Part shown: piece by piece, positions 1-6,591 of the stretch
How positions within the stretch are numbered: position 1 is the stretch's first letter
How the letters are laid out: each line of letters opens with the position of its first letter
NCBI GenBank assembly: GCA_028869035.1
Contig: JAGWTL010000159.1
Location: 1 to 6,723, forward strand
Length of the DNA: 6,723 nucleotides
DNA from: Burkholderiales bacterium
GTDB taxonomy: Bacteria; Pseudomonadota; Gammaproteobacteria; Burkholderiales; Burkholderiaceae_C
Direction: 5' to 3'
The notes under the pieces: generated by a model
Told to the model about the DNA's origin: nothing
The model's input: the letters and a program-made list of their open reading frames with translations, nothing else
Database searches by the model: none
Made by a program: the position numbers and the translations under genes

Positions 1-222
1 GCCGTGCCCGCCGCGCCGGTTCCGGTCTACGCGGCGGGCAGCCTGCGCGAGGCGCTCACCGCCATCGCCGCCGACTTCGAGGCCCGCAGCGGCCACAAGG
101 TCGCGCTCACCTTCGGCGCGTCCGGCCTGCTGCGCGAGCGCATCGAGAAGGGCGAGGGCGCGCAGGTTTTTGCCTCGGCGGATACCGATCACCCTCAGCG
201 CCTGGCTGCGCGCGGGGGCTGT
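1..222 (+). pseudogene. ModA-like substrate-binding protein, N-terminal fragment (5' cut by window, 3' disrupted)
   Basis: In the frame of base 4 the translation reads as the first lobe of a ModA-type periplasmic oxyanion-binding protein. It has VYAAGSL near the start (the AxSL loop with a ligand-type serine), then a helix resembling EALTAIAADFEARSG, then LTFGASGLLRERIEKG (second ligand loop), then VFASADTDHPQRLA. Normal family members are about 230-250 residues. Here the similarity ends after about 70 codons, the frame becomes unlike ModA and stops at 247-249. The signal peptide, if any, lies upstream of the window; a GTG at 4-6 could be read as a start, but the gene more likely begins earlier. 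Since the second lobe is missing, the product should not bind ligand. It differs from the intact ModA at 4016 (AAGSL here, AANF there), so it is a divergent paralogue and not a duplicate. A sequencing frameshift is less likely, because no second-lobe sequence appears in another frame. Confidence 0.7.
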
Positions 223-343
223 GTTGCACGGCGTCACCTGCCGGCATGACAGCGTGGGTTGGCAGATCACCCCGCCCAGCATCTACCGCACGGCCATCGC
301 ACAAGGCATGGTCCTGCTGCCGGATCGGCAGAGCACGACCTGA
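182..343 (+). other. Possible C-terminal remnant of an unrecognised gene fused after the ModA-like fragment
   Basis: One frame over from the ModA-like fragment, a stretch ending in the TGA at 341-343 has a protein-like composition, for example RHDSVGWQITPPSIY followed by AQGMVLLPDRQ. It has few of the Arg/Ala/Pro runs typical of shadow frames in this GC-rich DNA. I do not recognise it, and it does not resemble the second lobe or C-terminus of ModA. The exact left edge is unknown; the change of frame probably falls near 200-225. The simplest reading is a deletion or recombination joint that joined the head of a modA-like gene to the tail of another gene. It could also be a chance open frame. 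Confidence 0.25.
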
Positions 344-389
344 CACGCATCTCCACAGTTCATTACGGGCGGCACGGTACCATTCGGAC

Positions 390-1541
390 ATGCACAAGAA
401 CGAGTCGGGGGGCGGCAATATGGCGCCGGAGGACACGGGCAGCCCCGTGCGCTTGTCCGTTGCCCTGCTGCAGGCCGAGAACCGGCGCCTGCGCGAGCAG
501 CTTGACGGCCTGATGGCCGAGGCCCGCCTCAACCAGGACAAGCTGCGCCGCTTCGACCAGCTCGAGCGCAAGGTGATCGCCGCGTCCTCGCTGGCCGAAC
601 TGCTGCAGACCCTGCTGGTGGACTACCCCGCGCTGTTCGAACTCGACTGCGTCACCCTGGCCCTGGTGGACGCGCAGTACGAGGCCGCGCGCATCCTGGG
701 CGAGGGCGGCGCGGCCCAGCCCGCCCAGTTGCTCTTCCTGCACGACGAACAGCCCCTGCAGCAGCTTTACGCCGCCGGCGCCCGCCCCCTGCTGGGCGCG
801 CCCAGGGCGGCGCTGGACTTTCTGTTCGAAGGGCAGGGCGCGCCGGCCTCCGTGGCCCTGCTGCCCCTGGTGCACCGCGGCGCTTTCATCGGCAGCCTCA
901 ACCTGGGCAGCCGCGACGCGACACGTTTTGCCGCCGGCAGCAGCACCGACTTTCTGGAGCGCCTGGCCGCGCTGGCCGCCGTCTGCCTGGACAGCGCCCT
1001 GGCCACCGAGCGCCTCAGGCTCGCCGGCCTGACCGACGGCCTCACCGGTGTGCACAACCGCCGTTATTTCGAATCGCGTTGCCTGGAGGAAGTGCAGGCT
1101 GCACGCCGCAGCAAGCTGCCCCTGGTCTGCCTGCTGCTGGACGTGGACCACTTCAAGCGCATCAACGACACGCACGGCCACCCGGCCGGCGACGCCGTGC
1201 TGCGTTACGTGGCCCGCCTGATCCGCGCGCAGCTGCGCGGCAGCGACGTGGTGGCGCGCTACGGCGGGGAAGAGTTCGTGCTGCTGCTGCCCGCCACACC
1301 GCTGTCCGCCGCGCTGGAGATCGCCGAGCGCATCCGCCGTGTCATTGCGGCGCAGAGCATGCCGGTGCAGGTGGCCGAGCCGCTGCGCATCACGGTCTCC
1401 ATCGGCGCCGCGCTGCTGCAGCCGGAGGGCGAGGGGGACGTCGCCGTGCTGGCCGCGGCCCTGGTGCAGCGCACCGACCAGGCGCTCTACGCCGCCAAGC
1501 AGGGCGGGCGCAACCGCGTGCTGGTTGCCGGGCAGCCTTGA
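390..1541 (+). CDS. Diguanylate cyclase with N-terminal DUF484/GAF-like domain
   Basis: Predicted cytoplasmic enzyme of 383 residues that makes cyclic di-GMP from two GTP. Residues about 23-65 form a heptad-like helix (ALLQAENRRLREQL...) typical of the start of DUF484 proteins. Residues about 65-205 look like the GAF-like sensory part. The GGDEF domain spans about 212-378 and has DGLTGVHNRRYF (216-227), the metal-binding region DVDHFKRIND (251-260), an RGSD inhibitory I-site (283-286) exactly five residues before the active-site GGEEF (292-296), and a closing DQALYAAKQGGRNRV (363-377). All catalytic signatures are intact, so it should be active and product-inhibited. No transmembrane segment is seen. 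The start is uncertain: ATG at 390 has a poor ribosome site, while the in-frame ATG at 420 follows GGGGGGCGG and would give 373 residues. The open frame extends up to 246, but that part is not protein-like. It stands alone, and its signal is unknown. Confidence 0.9.
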   Translation: MHKNESGGGNMAPEDTGSPVRLSVALLQAENRRLREQLDGLMAEARLNQDKLRRFDQLERKVIAASSLAELLQTLLVDYPALFELDCVTLALVDAQYEAARILGEGGAAQPAQLLFLHDEQPLQQLYAAGARPLLGAPRAALDFLFEGQGAPASVALLPLVHRGAFIGSLNLGSRDATRFAAGSSTDFLERLAALAAVCLDSALATERLRLAGLTDGLTGVHNRRYFESRCLEEVQAARRSKLPLVCLLLDVDHFKRINDTHGHPAGDAVLRYVARLIRAQLRGSDVVARYGGEEFVLLLPATPLSAALEIAERIRRVIAAQSMPVQVAEPLRITVSIGAALLQPEGEGDVAVLAAALVQRTDQALYAAKQGGRNRVLVAGQP

Positions 1542-1620
1542 GGGTGCTCGACACAGTTCCCGTCATGGTTCATGAAAGTCTCGGCAGGCTGAGGAACCCG
1601 GATTTTTCCAAGGAGCGGGC

Positions 1621-1659
1621 ATGAGCGACACCGTGCGTTCTGTGGCGCTGGTGTTCTGA
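1621..1659 (+). CDS. 12-codon ORF upstream of chrA, possible leader peptide or decayed gene start
   Basis: ATG at 1621 is preceded by a near-ideal Shine-Dalgarno AAGGAG (1610-1615) with a 5-base spacer, stronger than that of most full genes in this window. It encodes MSDTVRSVALVF and stops at TGA 1657-1659. It lies 110 bases upstream of the chrA start and ahead of two alternative hairpins, the arrangement of a leader peptide. The residues show no run of a single amino acid that would suggest classical amino-acid attenuation. The alternative is that it is the surviving 5' end of a lost gene. Translation is not shown by sequence alone. Confidence 0.35.
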   Translation: MSDTVRSVALVF

Positions 1660-1718
1660 TACGCTCGGTCGCAAGCAACAACGGAGACGAGGCAGCCTCC
1701 CCGCATCAAGACGCCAGC

Positions 1719-1752
1719 GTCCAAGGCCTGCGCCTGTCTTGGGCTCCAAGAC
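1719..1752 (+). promoter_or_regulatory. Two mutually exclusive hairpins in the chrA leader
   Basis: Hairpin B is perfect: GTCTTGG (1736-1742), loop GCT, CCAAGAC (1746-1752), 7 bp. Hairpin A uses the same central strand: 1719-1727 pairs with 1736-1744 in 9 bp including two G-U pairs, with an 8-base loop. Since both need 1736-1742, only one can form. Hairpin B ends 6 bases before the chrA ribosome site GAGGAG (1759-1764). No U-run follows either, so a transcription terminator is unlikely; if the structures matter they would more likely affect ribosome loading. A perfect dyad GAGGC-A-GCCTC (1689-1699) lies just upstream. Function is inference. Confidence 0.35.
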
Positions 1753-1769
1753 CCTGACGAGGAGAGTTC

Positions 1770-3131
1770 ATGGAAGTTCAAAACGCGTCGGTTCCCGGTT
1801 CCCGGCAAGACGCCCCCCCGCCGGTCTCATTCTGGGAAGCCTTTCTGTTCTGGCTCAAGCTGGGGTTCATCAGCTTCGGTGGCCCCGCCGGGCAGATTTC
1901 CATCATGCACCAGGAGCTGGTGGAGCGCCGGCGCTGGATATCCGAGCGGCGTTTCCTGCACGCGCTGAACTACTGCATGGTCCTGCCGGGGCCCGAAGCG
2001 CAGCAGCTCGCCACCTACATCGGCTGGATGATGCACCGCACCCGCGGCGGCATCGTGGCGGGTGTCCTGTTCGTTCTGCCCTCGCTGTTCATCCTGATCG
2101 CGCTGTCCTGGGTCTACATCGCCTTCGGTGAACAGCCCGTCGTCGCCGGGCTGTTCTATGGCATCAAGCCGGCCGTCACCGCGATCGTGGTGCACGCCGC
2201 CCACCGCATCGGCTCGCGGGCCCTCAAGAACGGTGCCCTGTGGGCCATCGCCGCCGCGTCCTTCGTGGCCATCTTCGCGTTGGACGTTCCCTTCCCGGCC
2301 ATCGTGGCGGCCGCCGCGCTGACCGGTTATGCCGGCGGGCGCATCGCCCCGGAGAAGTTCAAGACCGGGGGCGGCCACGGCCAGGCCGGCGCATCCTACG
2401 GCGCCGCGCTGATCGACGACCACACACCGACGCCGGAGCACGCCCGCTTCCGCTGGTCACGCCTGTGGCAGGTGGCCGCCATCGGCGCCCTGCTGTGGCT
2501 CATCCCCATGGGCTTGCTCAGCGCCTGTTATGGCTGGGACCACACCCTGACCCAGATGGGCTGGTTCTTCACCAAGGCTGCGCTGCTGACCTTTGGCGGC
2601 GCCTACGCGGTGCTGCCCTATGTGTACCAGGGCGCGGTGGGCCACTACGGCTGGCTCACACCCGCGCAGATGATCGACGGCCTGGCCCTGGGCGAGACCA
2701 CGCCGGGCCCGCTGATCATGGTGGTGGCCTTCGTCGGTTTTGTCGGCGGCTACGTCAAGGCCGTGTTCGGCCCCGAGAGCCTGTTCCTGGCCGGCGCCGT
2801 GGCCGCCAGCCTGGTGACCTGGTTCACCTTTTTGCCGTCCTTCATCTTCATCCTGGCGGGTGGCCCGCTGGTGGAGTCCACCCACGACGACCTGAAGTTC
2901 ACCGCCCCGCTGACCGCCATCACGGCGGCCGTGGTCGGCGTGATCCTCAACCTGGCGCTGTTCTTCGGTTACCACGTGCTCTGGCCTGATGGTCTGCAAG
3001 GGCGTTTCGACGGGGTCTCCGCCCTCATCGCGCTGGGAGCCGCCGTGGCCCTGTTCCGTTTCAAGCGCAACGTGATCCACGTGATCGCGGCCTGTGCGCT
3101 GATCGGGCTGCTCGTGACCTGGTTGTTGTGA
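1770..3131 (+). CDS. chrA: Chromate transporter family protein, long two-domain form
   Basis: Inner-membrane protein of 453 residues in the CHR family; characterised members export chromate by a proton-linked route. It has two homologous halves, as in the long-chain class. The N-half carries FGGPAGQI (36-43) and LPGPEAQQLA (72-81); the C-half carries FGGAYAVLPYV (275-285) and GETTPGP (308-314). Both halves are rich in hydrophobic segments. They are joined by a polar linker around residues 190-225 (KFKTGGGHGQ... DDHTPTPEH). The ATG at 1770 has a good ribosome site, GAGGAG, 5 bases upstream. The length is normal and I see no disruption. No chrB or chrF regulator is present in the window. The neighbour on the far side is the molybdate locus, and chromate and molybdate are both tetrahedral oxyanions, but chrA faces modE tail to tail and is not in its operon. 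Substrate is inferred from family. Confidence 0.93.
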   Translation: MEVQNASVPGSRQDAPPPVSFWEAFLFWLKLGFISFGGPAGQISIMHQELVERRRWISERRFLHALNYCMVLPGPEAQQLATYIGWMMHRTRGGIVAGVLFVLPSLFILIALSWVYIAFGEQPVVAGLFYGIKPAVTAIVVHAAHRIGSRALKNGALWAIAAASFVAIFALDVPFPAIVAAAALTGYAGGRIAPEKFKTGGGHGQAGASYGAALIDDHTPTPEHARFRWSRLWQVAAIGALLWLIPMGLLSACYGWDHTLTQMGWFFTKAALLTFGGAYAVLPYVYQGAVGHYGWLTPAQMIDGLALGETTPGPLIMVVAFVGFVGGYVKAVFGPESLFLAGAVAASLVTWFTFLPSFIFILAGGPLVESTHDDLKFTAPLTAITAAVVGVILNLALFFGYHVLWPDGLQGRFDGVSALIALGAAVALFRFKRNVIHVIAACALIGLLVTWLL

Positions 3132-3144
3132 GTTGGTGCGCGAT

Positions 3145-3189
3145 GTGATCGCGGCCCCGGTCCCGGCCTCAGCCGGTCGCCGCGATCAC
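3145..3189. terminator. Inverted repeat at the chrA/modE convergent junction, probable bidirectional terminator
   Basis: GTGATCGCGGC (3145-3155) is the exact reverse complement of GCCGCGATCAC (3179-3189). Between the arms a second small stem can form: CCGGC (3163-3167), loop CTCA, GCCGG (3172-3176). The structure lies across the ends of both genes: the modE stop is at 3169-3171, so the right arm lies inside the last modE codons. No T-run follows on either strand, so it does not fit a canonical intrinsic terminator, but its placement and GC-rich stem fit a shared transcription barrier or 3'-end stabiliser. Confidence 0.45.
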
Positions 3190-3927
3190 CACGCCGGCTT
3201 CGTTCACCGCCGCCATGGCGCTGTGCCCCGGCTTCAGGCCGTGGCCGGCCGCCGCAAACCCCACCAGCTGCACACCGCTGCCCAGGCGCAGGTTCACTTC
3301 GCCGCCGGCGGCCGCGCGTGAGGCGCGGGTCACCACGCCCTGCAGCACATTGCGGGTGGAGGAGGGCGCGATGCGCTGCGCCACCTGCATGGCCGTGGCC
3401 TTGCACAGGGCCAGCACCGGCAGGCCGGCCCGCAGGCCCAGCAACTGCACGCTTTCGCGTGTGATGCGGGCATGGACCGCGCCCCCATCGGCCAGCAGCA
3501 GCTGCACGCGCACCAGTCCCTGCAGCGGCTTGATCGTGCCCACGGTGCAGGGGAACTGGTTGCGCATGCTGGTGCGCAGGGACAGGGCGGCGCGCCCCGG
3601 GGTGCTGGCCTCGCCGGTGCCCAGCCGCGCCAGCACCTGCCGCCGCGCGCGGGCCAGTTCTTCGGCCGCCAGCAGCACGCGTTGGCCGGCCGGTGTCAGC
3701 ACCGCGCCGCCGCCGCCGCTGCCGCCCACGGCCTTTTCCACCAGGGGCGTGCCGGCCAGGTTGGCCAGGGTCTCCAGCGCCTGCCAGGCCGCCTTGTAGC
3801 TCACACCCGCGCCGCGCGCCGCTTCCGAGATGGAGCCCGCCGCACCGATGCGGCGCAGGATGTCGATGCGCTTGTCGCCGGCCTCGAAGCCCAGCACCTC
3901 GGCCAGCGGCAGTGCCTTCTTGCTCAT
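3169..3927 (-). CDS. modE: Molybdate-responsive transcriptional regulator ModE
   Basis: A DNA-binding molybdate sensor of 252 residues (E. coli ModE is about 262). The N-terminal winged helix spans about 15-100 with IDILRRIGAAGSISEAARGA and VSYKAAWQAL (recognition helix region, 31-51), then the family's glycine-rich wing VGGSGGGGAVLTPAG (67-81). Two TOBE/Mop-type ligand domains follow: about 119-185, starting TSMRNQF (compare TSARNQ in E. coli), and about 190-250, ending VVIAATG like the E. coli tail. All parts are present, so it should bind molybdate and operator DNA as a dimer. The start is fixed by an in-frame TAG four codons further upstream; the ribosome site is poor. It diverges from modABC with an 88-base gap holding two palindromes, one only 10 bases from its own start, which suggests autoregulation as well as repression of modABC. 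Confidence 0.95.
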   Translation of the reverse strand: MSKKALPLAEVLGFEAGDKRIDILRRIGAAGSISEAARGAGVSYKAAWQALETLANLAGTPLVEKAVGGSGGGGAVLTPAGQRVLLAAEELARARRQVLARLGTGEASTPGRAALSLRTSMRNQFPCTVGTIKPLQGLVRVQLLLADGGAVHARITRESVQLLGLRAGLPVLALCKATAMQVAQRIAPSSTRNVLQGVVTRASRAAAGGEVNLRLGSGVQLVGFAAAGHGLKPGHSAMAAVNEAGVVIAATG

Positions 3928-3937
3928 GGGGTTCTGG

Positions 3938-3960
3938 CGCTATTCATGGATTGAATAGCG
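3938..3960. promoter_or_regulatory. Probable ModE operator 1 (modE-proximal)
   Basis: Perfect palindrome CGCTATTCA-N5-TGAATAGCG with 9-bp arms, 10 bases upstream of the modE start codon. The half-site begins CGCTAT, close to the CGnTAT-type arms I remember for the E. coli ModE box, but its inner part (TCA) differs from the E. coli TATA. Its near-identity to the second palindrome 46 bp away and its place between divergent modE and modABC support the ModE assignment. Confidence 0.75.
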
Positions 3961-3981
3961 TAGCAGATTCCATGCTACAGT
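3951..3981 (+). promoter_or_regulatory. Candidate modABC promoter between the operators
   Basis: TTGAAT (3951-3956) could be a -35 box and TACAGT (3976-3981) a -10 box, with a long 19-base spacer. Transcription would then start about 3988, inside operator 2, so a repressor there would block it; the -35 overlaps operator 1. The spacing is suboptimal and the assignment is weak, though the position agrees with repression by ModE. Confidence 0.25.
3960..3978. promoter_or_regulatory. Third dyad between the two ModE-type operators
   Basis: GTAGCA (3960-3965) and TGCTAC (3973-3978) form a perfect inverted repeat with a 7-base spacer. It lies between the two longer palindromes, and its first base is shared with operator 1. 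The arms are unlike the ModE-type half-sites, so it may bind another factor or be chance. Confidence 0.3.
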
Positions 3982-3982
3982 T

Positions 3983-4007
3983 TCGCTATTCATTTTATGA
4001 ATAGCGA
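3983..4007. promoter_or_regulatory. Probable ModE operator 2 (modA-proximal)
   Basis: Palindrome with the same CGCTATTCA and TGAATAGCG arms as operator 1 and the same 5-base gap between them. Here it extends to 11-bp arms, TCGCTATTCAT and ATGAATAGCGA, with a 3-base centre. Its right end overlaps the modA ribosome site (GAGGG at 4006-4010) and lies 8 bases from the ATG. ModE bound here should block modABC transcription. In RNA the same repeat could form a hairpin that hides the ribosome site. Confidence 0.78.
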
Positions 4008-4015
4008 GGGTCCGC

Positions 4016-4771
4016 ATGAAACGTCTGTGTATTGCTCTGTCCGCCGTCTGTCTTGCGCTCGCGGCGCAGGCTGCCGAAGTCTCCGTCGCTGTGGCGGCCA
4101 ATTTCACCGCGCCCATGCAGAAGATCGCCCCGCTGTTCGAGGCGGACACCGGCCACAGGGCCGTGCTGGCCTTCGGCTCCACCGGCCGTTTTTACGCGCA
4201 GATCAGGAACGGCGCGCCCTTCCATGTTCTGCTGGCTGCCGACGACGAAACACCCGCCAAACTGGAGAAGGAAGGGCAGGGTGTGGCCGGCACGCGTTTC
4301 ACCTACGCCATCGGCCGCCTGGTGCTCTGGAGCAGACAACCCGGCCTGGTGGATGACCAGGGCGCGGTACTCAAGACGGGCAAGTTCGACAAGCTCGCCC
4401 TGGCCGACCCGAAGCTCGCGCCCTATGGCCTGGCCGCCATCGAAACCCTGACCCGGCTCCGCCTGCTGGACACGCTGCGCCCGAAGTTCGTGTTGGGTGA
4501 GAGCATCGCTCAGACCCACCAGTTCGTTGCCACGGGAAACGCGGCGCTCGGTTTTGTGGCCTATTCCCAGGTATTGGCCGAAGGCCGCCTGCAGGGCTCG
4601 GCCTGGCTGGTGCCGGCCGATCTGCACACCCCCATCCGGCAGGATGCGCTGCTGCTCGGCCGGGGCAAGGACAACGCCGCCGCCGCCGCCCTGCTGCAGT
4701 ACCTGCGCGGCGACAAGGCGCGTGCCATCGTCCGTTCCTACGGCTACGATCTGGAAGACCCCCAGAAATAG
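4016..4771 (+). CDS. modA: Molybdate-binding periplasmic protein ModA
   Basis: Precursor of 251 residues with a clear Sec signal peptide, MKRLCIALSAVCLALAAQA, probably cleaved near residue 19-20. The mature part is a two-lobe oxyanion-binding protein that captures molybdate (and usually tungstate) and delivers it to ModBC. Ligand loops are VAANF (26-30) and FGSTG (53-57), followed by GTRFTYAIGRLVLWS and PGLVDDQG. These match the Azotobacter vinelandii-type ModA subgroup, where Asn takes the place of the Ser in the E. coli ASL loop. The other conserved loops (DPKLAPYGLAA, LGFVAYSQ) are present, so it looks functional. The ribosome site GAGGG lies 5 bases before the ATG and overlaps operator 2. 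First gene of modABC, with 14 bases to modB. Compare the broken, divergent ModA-like fragment at the left end of the window. Confidence 0.95.
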   Translation: MKRLCIALSAVCLALAAQAAEVSVAVAANFTAPMQKIAPLFEADTGHRAVLAFGSTGRFYAQIRNGAPFHVLLAADDETPAKLEKEGQGVAGTRFTYAIGRLVLWSRQPGLVDDQGAVLKTGKFDKLALADPKLAPYGLAAIETLTRLRLLDTLRPKFVLGESIAQTHQFVATGNAALGFVAYSQVLAEGRLQGSAWLVPADLHTPIRQDALLLGRGKDNAAAAALLQYLRGDKARAIVRSYGYDLEDPQK

Positions 4772-4785
4772 CCAGCCCCGCACCC

Positions 4786-5465
4786 ATGCCCTTCAGCCCC
4801 GAAGCCCTGCAGTCCGTCTGGCTTACCCTCGAACTGGCCGCGCTGACCTCCCTGCTGTTGCTGCTGCTGGCCACGCCGCTGGCCTGGTGGCTGGCGCAGG
4901 GTCGTTCGCGCTGGCGCGCGCCCATCAGTGCCCTGGTCACGTTGCCGTTGGTGCTGCCGCCCACGGTGCTGGGCTTTTACCTGCTGGTGGCCCTGGGCCC
5001 GCAGGGGCCGCTGGGCCAGCTCACGCAGGTCCTGGGCTGGGGCCTGCTGTCCTTCACCTTCACGGGCCTGCTGATCGGCTCCATCGTCTACTCCCTGCCC
5101 TTCGCGGTGCAGCCGCTGCAAGATGCCTTCGAGACCATGGGCCGACGCCCCATGGAGGTGGCCGCCACGCTGCGCGCCCGCCCGCTGGACGCCTTCTTCA
5201 CCGTGGCCCTGCCCCAGGCCCGCGCCGGATTCCTCACCGCCGCCATCCTGAGTTTCGCGCACACCGTGGGTGAGTTCGGCGTGGTGCTCATGATCGGCGG
5301 CAACATCCCAGGCCAGACCCGTGTGGTCTCCACCCAGATCTACGGCCATGTGGAAGCCATGGAATACGCCCAGGCCCACTGGCTGGCCGGTGGCATGGTG
5401 CTGTTCTCCTTTGTCGTGCTGCTGGCGCTGGCCCTGCTGCGCCGGCGCAATATGCGTGTGATGCC

Positions 5466-5469
<4 letters not shown>
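4786..5469 (+). CDS. modB: Molybdate ABC transporter permease ModB
   Basis: Inner-membrane channel subunit of 227 residues, the usual ModB length, forming a dimer that passes molybdate from ModA. Hydrophobic segments cover about 10-35, 47-71, 85-108, 148-172 and 198-218. The cytoplasmic EAA loop that docks on the ATPase is at about 123-144 (MEVAATLRARPLDAFFTVALPQ), followed by the conserved HTVGEFGVVLMIGGNIPGQT (159-178). TLPLVLPPTVLGFYLL (52-67) is the typical ModB/CysT motif. The start codon lacks a recognisable Shine-Dalgarno, so translation probably depends on coupling to modA, 14 bases upstream. Its end overlaps modC by ATGA. No defects seen. Confidence 0.95.
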
Positions 5470-6550
<1,081 letters not shown>

Positions 6551-6551
<1 letters not shown>

Positions 6552-6587
6552 GGCGCTCAGCCGCCGCAGTGCGCCCCGGCCTGTTTT
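6551..6587 (+). terminator. Weak terminator candidate after modC
   Basis: GGGCGC (6551-6556) pairs with GCGCCC (6571-6576) across a 14-base loop, and TTTT follows at 6584-6587 after a 7-base gap. A second small stem, GCCTG (6579-6583) with CAGGC (6593-6597), encloses the T-run. Location between convergent genes is right, but the stem is short and the T-run is not adjacent. Confidence 0.2.
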
Positions 6588-6591
6588 CGGC

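Noticed and set aside
340..368. CTGACA (340-345) as a -35 box for the diguanylate cyclase gene
   Set aside because: No acceptable -10 box lies at 16-18 bases; CATTAC at 361-366 is only 15 bases away and a poor match.
246..389. Upstream extension of the diguanylate cyclase frame to an ATG at 246
   Set aside because: The extra 48 residues are rich in Arg, Pro, Ala and Ser in shadow-frame style and match no DUF484 start. ATG at 390 or 420 fits better.
363..1181. Minus-strand open frame of 272 codons opposite the diguanylate cyclase
   Set aside because: Low-complexity composition (Gln, Gly, Val, Ala) and full overlap with a motif-complete GGDEF gene mark it as a shadow.
1548..1576. TCGACA...CATGAA as a promoter for the chrA leader
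   Set aside because: Spacing is 17 bases, but the -10 matches the consensus at only half its positions; not strong enough to list.
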